From Methylobacterium sp. Leaf118 (GTDB taxonomy: Bacteria; Pseudomonadota; Alphaproteobacteria; Rhizobiales; Beijerinckiaceae), in NCBI RefSeq assembly GCF_920984675.1, contig NZ_CAKLBV010000048.1, positions 1 to 36,156 of the forward strand: a stretch of DNA of 36,156 bases. Reading direction: 5' to 3'. The position numbers were made by a program, and so were the translations under genes. Under the pieces are notes generated by a model, which was given only the letters and a program-made list of their open reading frames with translations, was not told the origin of the DNA and made no database searches. Each line of letters starts with the position of its first letter. Positions within the stretch are counted from its first letter, which is position 1. Of this stretch, positions 14,900 through 22,706 are shown one piece after another.

Positions 14900-14992
14900 G
14901 GTGCGCTCCGCCAAGCTCCCCTCCTCCTTCGGACGGATGACGGGCGTTGTCGAGGGGCGCGATCCCTGCCGGGAAAGCCGGCGCGGGAAACG

Positions 14993-15898
14993 TCAGGCCG
15001 CCGCCGCGCCCTTGGCCCGCAGGGGCCCGACCACGGCGTCGCCGATGCGCAGGCGCAGGCGCTCCACGTCGTCGGCGTTGTTCGAGATCAGGTCGGTCAC
15101 GTCGCCGTCGACCAGGGCGTCGACATGGCGGCAGCGACGGCGATGCGTGCCCGCGGGGCAGGAGCAGCGCAGATAGGGGCCGTCCCCGCCGTCCTCGTAG
15201 GCCACCACGTAGCGGTTGCCGGTGCGACCCCGCATCGAGAAGCGCAACGCGTCCGCCGGACCAAGCGCGGCCGCGCCCGCCACCCGCAGGGCCCGGGTGG
15301 AGGTCGACCGGGCGAAGTCGCGGGTCATGTCGCGCCGGGGGGCAGCGGAGGGGCGGATCGGCGTCAATCCGAGGCCGCGGACGAGGTCGGCCACGTCCCG
15401 GGCCCCGGTCTCCCGTAGGGCCGCGAGCGCGATCTCCGCGCAGGCATAGGCGTCCTCGCCCGCATCGTGGTGCTCGAAGCGGATGCCGAGGCGGCTGGCG
15501 ACCTTCGACAGGCCGCAGCCGGCCGGATCGGGAAACAGGCGCCGGGCGATCTGGAGGGTGCAATGGCCGGTCAATGCCGGCACCGGCTCGCCCCAGGCGG
15601 TGAGCGAGGCGGCGAGCACGCCCATGTCGAAGCCGGCATTGTGGGCCAGGACGAGCCCGCTCGCGAGATCGGGCAGGAACGGGGCCATGGCTTCGGGGAA
15701 GGTCGGTGCCGCGCGCACGTCGGCGGGCAGGATGCCGTGGATGCGGATGTTGCCCGGCGAGAAGCGCATCTGCGGCGGCCGGATCAGCCGGGATTCCCGC
15801 CGCACCACGCGGCCCGCCTCGATCCAGGCGAGCCCCACCGCGCAGGCGCTGTCGCGCCGCTCGTTGGCGGTCTCGAAATCGATCGCGACGACCTTCAT
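14993..15898 (-). CDS. DEDDh 3'-5' exonuclease with C-terminal SWIM-type zinc motif
   Basis: This 301-residue protein has, at residues 1-165, a DnaQ-like exonuclease domain: DFETAN (D7, E9), VLAHNAGFDMG (H86, D91) and HHDAGEDA (H144, D149), completing the DEDDh set for two metal ions. Wording such as PPQMRFSPGNIRIHGI matches the DNA polymerase III epsilon-like exonucleases of unknown role. The C-terminal half is unusual: residues 229-262 carry RYVVAYED, then C245-S-C247 and C256-R-H258, which fits CxC-x8-CxH, the SWIM zinc motif thought to bind nucleic acid or protein. So the nuclease seems to have its own targeting module. The ATG at 15898 begins the conserved MKVVAIDFET. The target (DNA or RNA) is unknown. 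The next gene follows after about 90 bases. Confidence 0.87.
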   Translation of the reverse strand: MKVVAIDFETANERRDSACAVGLAWIEAGRVVRRESRLIRPPQMRFSPGNIRIHGILPADVRAAPTFPEAMAPFLPDLASGLVLAHNAGFDMGVLAASLTAWGEPVPALTGHCTLQIARRLFPDPAGCGLSKVASRLGIRFEHHDAGEDAYACAEIALAALRETGARDVADLVRGLGLTPIRPSAAPRRDMTRDFARSTSTRALRVAGAAALGPADALRFSMRGRTGNRYVVAYEDGGDGPYLRCSCPAGTHRRRCRHVDALVDGDVTDLISNNADDVERLRLRIGDAVVGPLRAKGAAAA

Positions 15899-15980
15899 CG
15901 AGGGAGATTAGGGGGCGGAGGAACCGGCCCGCAAGTCGGGATCCCGCGCGCCAGCCCCGACGGGCCGGCGCGGACACCCG

Positions 15981-16775
15981 TCAGAAGGCGTAGCTGACAC
16001 CCGCGAGCACGGTGTTGGTCGAGGTCCGGAGCTTGCCCTTCGACCCCTCGGCAGCCCAGCTATAGGACTGCGATCCGAAATCGGCGTAGCGATATTCGAC
16101 ATGCGCGCGCCAGCGATCGAACAGCTTGGTCTCGACGCCGGCGCCGACGGTCCAGCCGGTGCGGGTGTTCGAGGCTCTGTAGGCGGTCCCGAACAGGCCG
16201 CTCACCGTGTAGGAGGCAGTCACGCGCTCGTCGAGCAAGGCGAGGCCGCCGGTGACGTAGCCGAGCAGGGTGGGGGTGAACAGGTAGCCCGCCCTCACGC
16301 GCACCGTGGCGTCCCATTGATGGCGGACCGAGAGGGTGCCGGTGGCGAGAACGACGGACGGGGCCACGGCGAGGGCGGCGGTCGCGGTCTGCGGCGGCGG
16401 CGTGACCGCCCCGAGGAGGCTCTCGCTCACCGTGCGCCGGCCGTCGCCCCACGAGAAGTCGCCGAGCACGCCGACCACGAAGGACGGGCCGATCTGGAGG
16501 TCGTAGCCGACCCGGGGACCGCCCACGGGGGTGTCGAGATCGAAGCGGCGGTCGGCCCTCACGGTGCCGTAGGCCAGCTCGAACAGGGTTCCCTTGCCAT
16601 TCGCCTCGTCGAAGCGATAGCCGCCCTGCACGCCGACATGAAAGCCGGTCCAGCTCGGGAGAACGAGCGGGGCGCTCGGCGGAACGGAGCGGATCGGAAG
16701 GTCCGCGGCCGAGGCTCCGGCACTCTCGAACACCATCAGCGTGGCCAAGCCCGCCGCCATCACCGCGTATCGCAT
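15981..16775 (-). CDS. Outer-membrane beta-barrel protein (Omp25/31-like porin family)
   Basis: This 264-residue exported protein has a signal peptide ending at ASAADLP (about residue 24). The mature part begins with a proline-rich linker, then WTGFHVGVQGGYRFDE, the typical first strand of rhizobial Omp25/Omp31-type barrels. Alternating amphipathic strands follow (GPRVGYDLQIGPSFVVGVLGD, TVRVRAGYLFTPTLLGYVTGG, WTVGAGVETKLFDRWRAHVEY), and the last residues GVSYAF end in Phe as the BAM complex expects. The ATG at 16775 is preceded by GGGGAA at a normal distance; an upstream in-frame ATG at 16823 would place sequence before the signal peptide and is less likely. A dyad-containing upstream region may control it. 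Confidence 0.88.
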   Translation of the reverse strand: MRYAVMAAGLATLMVFESAGASAADLPIRSVPPSAPLVLPSWTGFHVGVQGGYRFDEANGKGTLFELAYGTVRADRRFDLDTPVGGPRVGYDLQIGPSFVVGVLGDFSWGDGRRTVSESLLGAVTPPPQTATAALAVAPSVVLATGTLSVRHQWDATVRVRAGYLFTPTLLGYVTGGLALLDERVTASYTVSGLFGTAYRASNTRTGWTVGAGVETKLFDRWRAHVEYRYADFGSQSYSWAAEGSKGKLRTSTNTVLAGVSYAF

Positions 16776-17085
16776 GTCAGTTCCCCGCTCGACATCCCCG
16801 AGGCGAGACACCGAATGGCGCAAGAATTTACCCGTATGGTTAACGTCCGGTAAATTTCGGCAGGAAACGGCTCCGGTTGTCGGACAGCAACCGTCTCGGC
16901 ACAGGGAGGGCTGATCGAGACCCGACGGGGCGGGTCGTGGATTTGTTCAGTCGTCCCCCCGCGGCGGCCCATCGATGCGACCCTGCCCGGCCGGCCGTCG
17001 GTCCCTCACCTGGGCACCGGGCCCCCGAGCCTTGTTCGCAGAGGTAACGGCCAGAGAGACGCCGTCCCGCCCGCGCGCCGATGGT
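16776..17085. other. Spacer between glnE end and the outer-membrane protein gene
   Basis: This 310-base region has no supported gene. Its left part is the upstream region of the outer-membrane protein, including an A+T-rich dyad at 16825-16856. The right part (16920-17085) is GC-rich and contains short complementary runs such as GACCCGACGGGGCGGGTC, but no hairpin with a T-tract that would mark the glnE terminator. Confidence 0.6.
16825..16856 (-). promoter_or_regulatory. Inverted repeat with TTAACCAT motif upstream of the porin gene
   Basis: AATTTACC (16825-16832) and GGTAAATT (16849-16856) form a perfect 8-bp dyad with a 16-base spacer, 50-81 bases before the ATG at 16775. Read on the gene's strand, the middle contains GTTAACCATACGG. 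TTAACCAT resembles half sites bound by the alphaproteobacterial cell-cycle regulator CtrA, but the second TTAA at the usual spacing is missing, so the identity of the binding protein is open. Confidence 0.4.
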
Positions 17086-20043
17086 CTACCCCGCCTCGCC
17101 GAGCTGCCGGTCGAAGATCGTCCGCACCTCCCGCCGCTCGGCCTCGAGCTGGGCGAGGAGCGCCCGCGCGTCGGGGAGGTTCGCCGCGCGGGCGAGCCGG
17201 GCCTGCGCCACGGGGGAGGCCCGGGTCGGGTCGCCCTCGACCATGAGGCGCTGCCATTGATGCACGTCGTCGAGAAGCCGGTAGGCGCTACCGAGGCGCT
17301 CGGCCGCGCCGCATGCGAGGAGCCCGACCTCCGCCGCGCGGGCGAGCACGGACGGGGCATCGCGGCCGATCAGGTCGGGATGCCCGTGGGCATGGGCCAA
17401 CACCAGGGCCTGGGCCAGGAAATCGAGGTCGAGCAGGCCGCCGGGGGCGAGTTTGAGGTCCAGAGGCCCGTGGTCGCCCTTCTCGCGCTCGACGGTGGCG
17501 CGCATCGCCCGCACGGCGGCATAGACCTCCGCCGGGTCGCGCGGGCGGCACAACGCCGCGCGGATCGTCGCCTCGGCTTCCGCCGCGAGGCCCGGATCGC
17601 CCGCGACCACCCGGGCACGAGTGAGCGCCATATGCTCCCACAGCTCCGCTTCGTCGCGCTGGTAGCTGCGGAAACTGCGGAACTGGGTCGCGGTCGAGCC
17701 CTGGCCGCCGCCGGGGCGCAGGCGCAGGTCGACCTCGTAGAGCGTGCCGCGCCGGGTCGGGGCGGTGAGCGCGGCGACGAGGCGCTGGGTCAGCCGGTTG
17801 TAGGCGACCGCCGCGTCGAGGCGCTTCGGCCCGGCGCTGGTGCGGTCCTCCGGGTCGAAATCGTAGAGCACGACGAGGTCGAGATCGGATTCCGCCGTGA
17901 GCTGCCGGCTGCCGAGGCGGCCGCAGCCGAGCACGACGAGGCGCCCTCCGGGCACCGCCCCGTGCTCGGCGTCGAACTTGTCCATCACGGCTTCGAGGGC
18001 CGTGGTCACGGCCGCGTCGGCGATGGCCGAGAAGGCCTCGCCCGCCGCTTGCGGGGGCACGATGCCCGACAGCAGCCGGGCGCCCGCGACGAAGCGGAGC
18101 TGGCGCGCCGCGTCGCGGCTGCGGTCGAGGAAGCCCTCGAACCCGTCGGGCCGGCCGAGCAGGGTTCGGTAATGGGCGCTGACGGCGCCGGGATCGATGA
18201 CGGGATCGCCGAAATCCGGGTCGATCACCGCGTCGAGGACATGCGGGCTGAAGGCCACGGTGCCGGCGAGCCGCGGGGCGCTGCCGAGAAGGTCGGCGAA
18301 GAGCAGCCGCAGGCGCTCGTGCTCGCGCAGGATGGTCAGGAGTTCGACCGCCGCGGGCATCCGGCCGAAGGCGCGGTCGAGATTGGCGAGCGCCGCGTCC
18401 GGATCCGGCGTGCCGGCGAGGGCCTTGAGGAGGGCCGGGACCAGTTCGGTCAGCACCTCGCGGGCGCGGGGGCTGCGCACGGCCGCCCGGCGCCCGAAAT
18501 GCCAGCCCCGCACGGTCTCGGCGGCGGTCTCCGGCTCGCGGAAGCCAAGGCTGCGCAGGGTGGCGAGCGTCGCCGGATCGTCGCCCGAGCCGCTGAAGAC
18601 GAGATCGCCGACCTCCGAGGAGAGATCGGGGGCGGCCTCGAACAGCAGCGCGTAGTGGGTCTGGACCCGACCCGCATGCTGCAGCAGCGCGGTCTCGAAG
18701 GCGAGCCGGTCGGCAAATCCGGCAAAGCGGGCGAAGGCGTCGAGTTCGGCCCCGTCGGTGGGCAGCCGCTGGGTCTGCTCGTCGCGCACCATCTGCAGGC
18801 GGTGCTCGATGGTGCGCAGGAAGGCGTAGGCCGCCGCGAGCTCGTCCCGGGCGGTCTCGGAGATCCAGCCATCCGCCTGAAGGGCTGCGAGCATCGCCAC
18901 CGTCGACCGCCCGCGCAAGCCGGGCCGGCGTCCGCCGAAGACGAGCTGCTGGGTCTGGACGAAGAACTCGATCTCGCGGATGCCGCCGCGTCCGAGCTTG
19001 ATGTCGTGGCCGGCCACCGCCAGCGCCGCGTGCCCGCGCACGGCGTGGATCTGGCGCTTCATCGCATGCACGTCGGCGATGGCGGCGAAGTCGAAATATT
19101 TGCGCCAGACGAAGGGGCGCAGCTCCGCCAGGAACCGCTCGCCCGCCGGGATGTCGCCCGCGATCGGCCGCGCCTTGATGAAGGCCGCCCGTTCCCAGTT
19201 CTGCCCCGTCGTCTCGTAGTAAACATAGGCCGAGGCGAGGCTCATGGCGGTCGGCGTCGAGCCCGGATCGGGCCGCAGGCGGTAATCGACGCGGTGGACG
19301 TAGCCGTCGCGGGTCCGCTCCTGGAGGAGCTTGGCCGCGCCCTGGGCGAGGCGGGTGAAGAACGGCGTCGGCTCGAGCCCGTCCTTCAGCGGCGCCACCT
19401 CCGGGTCGAAGAAGACGATCAGGTCGATATCGCTCGAATAGTTCAGCTCCCGTCCGCCGAGCTTGCCGAGCCCGAGCACGACGAGGCCGGACCCGGCTTG
19501 CGGATCGTCCGGGTCTGCCGGATGGAATCGGCCCGAGGCGGCGGCCTGGCGCAGCAGGGCATCGAGCGCCGCGCCGACGGAGGCGTCGGCGAAGTCGGAC
19601 AAGGCCGCCGTCACCCGCTCCAGGGGCCAGCGCCCGCCGATATCCGCGAGCGCCACGAGGAGGGCGTGCTCGGCCCGGTTCCGGCGCAGGCGCGCGCCGA
19701 CGGCCTCCAGGTCGGGCGGTCCCGCCGGCCCCGGTCGCCCGGCCGCCCGCTGGTCGGCCAGGAGCCGCGCGTCGGCGGCCTCGGGGGATTCCTGGAACAG
19801 CCGCGCGACCCGCTCCGGATCGCGCAGGGCGAGCGACCACAGGAAGGGGGAGTGGTCGGCGAGCGCGAGCAGCAGCGCGCGGGCCGGCCCAGCGCGAAGG
19901 GGCTCCGGCAGCGCCTCGGCGATCTCGGCCCACCGGCTCTCCGCCGCGGCCGGGTTCGCCAGCGGCGGAGCGGCGCCGAGGCCGTCGATCAGGGACCGAT
20001 CGTCTCCGGCTTGGGCATTCTGCCCGTTCTCTCGCCTGGTCAT
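17086..20043 (-). CDS. glnE: Bifunctional glutamine synthetase adenylyltransferase/deadenylase GlnE
   Basis: GlnE adds AMP to, or removes it from, glutamine synthetase under PII control. With the start at 20043 (MTRRENGQNAQ) it has 985 residues, normal for the family; upstream ATGs at 20091 and 20130 are open but carry unconserved basic sequence. Two nucleotidyltransferase domains are visible: the N-terminal deadenylylase with NYSSDIDLIVFFDPEVAP (near 200-215) and the C-terminal adenylylase with TAESDLDLVVLYDFD (near 715-730). Both keep the paired aspartates. RGGIREIEFFVQTQQLVFGG and KLAPGGLLDLDFLAQ are further family signatures. It lies downstream of the chemoreceptor genes and the two-component pair, on the same strand. 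Long open frames on other strands across this gene are shadows of high GC. Confidence 0.97.
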   Translation of the reverse strand: MTRRENGQNAQAGDDRSLIDGLGAAPPLANPAAAESRWAEIAEALPEPLRAGPARALLLALADHSPFLWSLALRDPERVARLFQESPEAADARLLADQRAAGRPGPAGPPDLEAVGARLRRNRAEHALLVALADIGGRWPLERVTAALSDFADASVGAALDALLRQAAASGRFHPADPDDPQAGSGLVVLGLGKLGGRELNYSSDIDLIVFFDPEVAPLKDGLEPTPFFTRLAQGAAKLLQERTRDGYVHRVDYRLRPDPGSTPTAMSLASAYVYYETTGQNWERAAFIKARPIAGDIPAGERFLAELRPFVWRKYFDFAAIADVHAMKRQIHAVRGHAALAVAGHDIKLGRGGIREIEFFVQTQQLVFGGRRPGLRGRSTVAMLAALQADGWISETARDELAAAYAFLRTIEHRLQMVRDEQTQRLPTDGAELDAFARFAGFADRLAFETALLQHAGRVQTHYALLFEAAPDLSSEVGDLVFSGSGDDPATLATLRSLGFREPETAAETVRGWHFGRRAAVRSPRAREVLTELVPALLKALAGTPDPDAALANLDRAFGRMPAAVELLTILREHERLRLLFADLLGSAPRLAGTVAFSPHVLDAVIDPDFGDPVIDPGAVSAHYRTLLGRPDGFEGFLDRSRDAARQLRFVAGARLLSGIVPPQAAGEAFSAIADAAVTTALEAVMDKFDAEHGAVPGGRLVVLGCGRLGSRQLTAESDLDLVVLYDFDPEDRTSAGPKRLDAAVAYNRLTQRLVAALTAPTRRGTLYEVDLRLRPGGGQGSTATQFRSFRSYQRDEAELWEHMALTRARVVAGDPGLAAEAEATIRAALCRPRDPAEVYAAVRAMRATVEREKGDHGPLDLKLAPGGLLDLDFLAQALVLAHAHGHPDLIGRDAPSVLARAAEVGLLACGAAERLGSAYRLLDDVHQWQRLMVEGDPTRASPVAQARLARAANLPDARALLAQLEAERREVRTIFDRQLGEAG

Positions 20044-20155
20044 ACCGATTCGAAGCGTCCGGAAGCGCCGCCGGTTGGCGGCCCTGCCCATCAAACGCGC
20101 AAAGCGGCCAGCTTCAAGGGGCCGGTCCACCCTGATTCTCCCGGCGTCGTCGCGG

Positions 20156-21628
20156 CTATGCCGCCCGCAGCTTCGTCACGAAGCCGCGCACCGTCTCGGC
20201 CAGCGCGTCGCATTCGCCGGCGAGCCGCGCGGAGGCGTCGAGGCAGGGAGCGGCCGCGGCACCGGCGACGTCGGCGGAGCGGGTCAGGCCGTCGAGATGG
20301 CCCGCGACGGCGCCGGTGCGCCGGGCGGCGCGCTCGGCGTTGTCGGCGATGGCATGGGTGGCCTCGCTCTGGCCCTCGACCGCGGTCGCGACCGAGCGGG
20401 TGATGACGCCGAGATCCTCGATCGTGCCGCCGATCCGGCCGATGGCCGCCACCGCCTGATCGGTCTGATCCTGGATCGCGCGGATCTGGGCCTCGATGTC
20501 CTGGGTGGCGCGGGCGGTCTTGCCGGCGAGCGCCTTGACCTCGCCCGCCACCACCGCGAACCCCCGGCCGGAGGCGCCGGCCCGCGAGGCCTCGATCGTG
20601 GCGTTGAGCGCCAGAAGGTTGGTCTGCTCGGCGATGGCGCCGATGAGCGTGACGATCTGGTTGATGCGTTGGGCCGCCTCGGACAGGGCGCGCACGGTCT
20701 CGTGGGTCTGGCCCGCCTCGTCGGTCGCCCGGCCGGCGACCTGGGCGGCGCGGGCCATATGGGCGCCGATCTCCTGCACGGAGGTCGAAAGGCTGGCGGC
20801 GGCGGCGGCCACGCCCTGTACGTCGCGGGCGGTCTCCTCCGAGGCGGCGCAGAGCGCGGTGACGCGCTGCGCCGTGTCGCTCGCCGCCGCGGTGAGATCC
20901 TGCGAGGACCGCCGGATGTGGCTCGCCGTGTCCGCGGCCTGCCGCACGAGACGGTCGACGCTGCCCTCGAAGGCCTCGGCCAGCGCGTCCGCCGTGCGGC
21001 GGTTGGCGGCCTGCGCCTCGGCTTCGACCGCCACTTGGCGGGCATGGGCCTCGACCTCGGCGGACCGCGCGGCGCCCGCCTCGTTGATCGCGCGGGTCGA
21101 CAGGAGGAACAGGCTGACGAGCTTGGCGCTGAGCCATGCGAGCACCGCCGTCTCCAGCACGACGATGACGGCATGCAGCAGCACCCGATTGAAATCCGCG
21201 CCGTCCGGGTAGACCGCGGCCGGCAGGAGGAGGTTGAGCGCGAGGTGATGCACGGCGGTGGCCCCGGCGGCGGCCATCAGCACGCGCCAGTCGCAATAGA
21301 CCGAGAGCACCGCGAGCGCGGCGAAGAAGTACATGTGCAGGTCGAGCTGCCAGGCATGGCCCGCCATGGCCTGCACCAGCAATGCGACCATGCCGACGAG
21401 GGCGACCGCGATGGTCGCGCGGGTGGCGAGGACCTCGCCCTTCCAGCGCCAGATCGCGGTGGCCGCGGCGGCGAGGCCGAAGGCCGCCATGCACGGCGGC
21501 AGGGCCGCGCTGCCGCGCGCCAGCGCGATGCCCAGGACGAGCGGCACATGGAGCCAGATGAGGGCGATCAGACCACGGCTTGCGGCCCGGCGAAGGCTGT
21601 CGAGGTCGTGCGATGAGAAAACGGTCAT
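20156..21628 (-). CDS. Methyl-accepting chemotaxis protein, copy 1 (six-helix sensor)
   Basis: This is a 490-residue chemoreceptor. Residues 15-175 form about six hydrophobic segments with little periplasmic sequence and conserved-looking histidines and aromatics: GHAWQLDLHMYFFAALAVL (H91, H98), YCDWRVLMAAAG, HHLALNLLLPAAVYP (H127, H128). I see no Cache or classical ligand pocket and no obvious HAMP. A helical signalling region follows, with the hairpin tip AIAEQTNLLALNATIEASRA (331-350) and GRGFAVVAGEVKALAGKTA, which contacts CheA/CheW. The ATG at 21628 overlaps the stop of a small upstream gene (ATGA), which in this copy is frameshifted. It is about as long as its tandem paralogue at 22707-24164 (485 residues) and shares an exact 444-bp tract. 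The signal is unknown; a membrane-embedded ligand or redox/metal sensor is speculative. Confidence 0.92.
   Translation of the reverse strand: MTVFSSHDLDSLRRAASRGLIALIWLHVPLVLGIALARGSAALPPCMAAFGLAAAATAIWRWKGEVLATRATIAVALVGMVALLVQAMAGHAWQLDLHMYFFAALAVLSVYCDWRVLMAAAGATAVHHLALNLLLPAAVYPDGADFNRVLLHAVIVVLETAVLAWLSAKLVSLFLLSTRAINEAGAARSAEVEAHARQVAVEAEAQAANRRTADALAEAFEGSVDRLVRQAADTASHIRRSSQDLTAAASDTAQRVTALCAASEETARDVQGVAAAAASLSTSVQEIGAHMARAAQVAGRATDEAGQTHETVRALSEAAQRINQIVTLIGAIAEQTNLLALNATIEASRAGASGRGFAVVAGEVKALAGKTARATQDIEAQIRAIQDQTDQAVAAIGRIGGTIEDLGVITRSVATAVEGQSEATHAIADNAERAARRTGAVAGHLDGLTRSADVAGAAAAPCLDASARLAGECDALAETVRGFVTKLRAA
20306..20749. repeat. Identical 444-bp tract, copy A (partner 22857-23300)
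   Basis: Every base I compared in this interval matches 22857-23300 (offset 2551), including third codon positions, while sequence just outside differs at many sites. It encodes the signalling hairpin of the chemoreceptor. Silent-site identity bounded by sharp divergence points to recent gene conversion between the tandem copies. Confidence 0.9.
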
Positions 21629-21956
21629 GGCAGGCGGTTCCGGGTAGGCAGGCAAAGGCCGAGGCCCCTGGGGTCGAACAGGAGGACGGAGCCGGCACAC
21701 CGCAATCGGTCGCCGAAGCCGGGATCGGAAGATTGTGTGACGACGCGGCCGGGCAGGGCACCCACCTGCAGCACGGCGCCGCCCGAGGAGACGGCGGCGT
21801 TCAGGCTCGCGGTGCCGTCCCACCCGGGCGGGAACAGAGCCGACCCCGGCCCGCCGGCTCCGGACCCAGCGACGCGGCCCCGACAAGGCTTGCCGCCAGG
21901 ACGGCCTCCGGCAGGAGCCAGGGCGCGGCGTCGATACGGGGCGCGATCGAAGGCAT
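21625..21956 (-). pseudogene. Frameshifted copy of the small membrane-anchored FPPWW protein
   Basis: This is the degenerate counterpart of the intact gene at 24161-24502. From the ATG at 21956 it reads MPSIAPRIDAAPWLLPEAVL then AASLVGAASLGP, parallel to the intact protein, but the frame then stops at 21801 after 51 residues. The rest of the homology continues in another frame (SALFPPGWDGTASLNAAV, GGAVLQVGALPGRVVTQSSD, DPRGLGLCLP) and ends in a TGA that overlaps the chemoreceptor start. Alignment by eye shows a net loss of 10 bases near the proline/glycine-rich linker, so a single-base sequencing error is unlikely. A programmed shift or internal start cannot be excluded, but loss of function in this copy is the simplest reading. 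Confidence 0.75.
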
Positions 21957-22706
21957 GGCGTCAACGGCCCCTTGGGGCGGTCCCCTGAGAGGGGCCCGCG
22001 CTAAAAATAACATGAGATAAGTTAGTGGGCGTTTCCCTTAAGCCCCCGTTACGCGCAGCGTTGAACGGCCTGACCCGGGATGTATCGCCACAGGCGAGGC
22101 CGTCCGGGACATTGACGGCGAAGGTTGTGGGTACACCGATCGGGTCGGCCGCCGAGGTGGACGCTGGCCTTCGGAAAAAATCCAAGCAAAGCCGGCGCTT
22201 GGCGGATTCACGCGGAGCCGCTCCTCAGAACGGATGCGGGTCGCCTGTCACGCGGAGGCGGTTCGAGGGGAAGGGCCACGTGGCACGCCGCGGGTCCGAT
22301 CGTCCGCTGATCGAGCGTACAAGCGGACGGGTCGTGTCAGGGGGACGCGCATATCGGGCGCGGGGTGCGCCGGCCTCGATCAGGGCCAGGCGATCGGCAG
22401 CGTCGGGGCCACCCAGAGACGGTGCCGGCCCGACGCGCTCCCGGTTGCCCGAGACGGGCAGGTCCGGCTCCGCGGAGAGGGTCAGGCGCAGGTCCGGCTC
22501 CGTGGCCGGCGGCGCGAAAAGTTCAGTCCCCCTCTCGGACGATCGTGCCGGCGTCGAAGGTCCGGGCGCCGGCACGCCCTGTTTGTTCCGGCGTCGTCTC
22601 GGCTGGGGCGCTCTCCTCCGAAGTGGACACCGGTTCGGCTCAAGAGAGCGCGACACAACGAAAGACTGAGATCCGTGCTCACGGTTCAACGTGATGGGGC
22701 ACGGCT
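21957..22706. other. Spacer between the two chemoreceptor units, with remnants of the duplicated flank
   Basis: This 750-base region holds no intact gene. At 21957-22070 it contains the upstream region of copy 1, with TAAAAATAACATGAGATAAG and a downstream CTTAAG...CCCGTTACG that match the equivalent region before the intact small gene (24547-24600: AAAGATAACATAGGATG, CTTAAGGCCCGGTTACG). These are the likely promoters of the two units. From 22360 to about 22590 lies a decayed piece of the histidine kinase gene (separate entry). The rest (22080-22350 and 22590-22706) shows nothing I can assign. Confidence 0.7.
22380..22590 (-). pseudogene. Decayed 3' fragment of the histidine kinase gene
   Basis: Two blocks match the end of the intact kinase at 24787-26196. 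Bases 22361-22405, including its stop (TGA at 22380-22382), match 24768-24812 with few changes. Bases about 22428-22565 match about 25087-25220, encoding LRLTLSAEPDLPVSGNRE as in the kinase. Roughly 250 bases between the blocks are missing, and homology fades after about 22590. This is a relic left by the tandem duplication that also copied the small gene and chemoreceptor. It cannot make a functional kinase because the ATP-binding core is deleted. Confidence 0.75.

Noticed and set aside
17288..19933. Second minus-strand frame inside glnE
   Set aside because: Arg/Ala/Pro-rich shadow in a different frame of the same gene; no domain and no ribosome site.
16975..20403. Very long plus-strand open frame (over 1100 codons) opposite glnE
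   Set aside because: It is antisense to a complete glnE with conserved motifs; its own translation is low-complexity Gly/Arg/Ala sequence. Stop codons are rare in all frames at this GC content.
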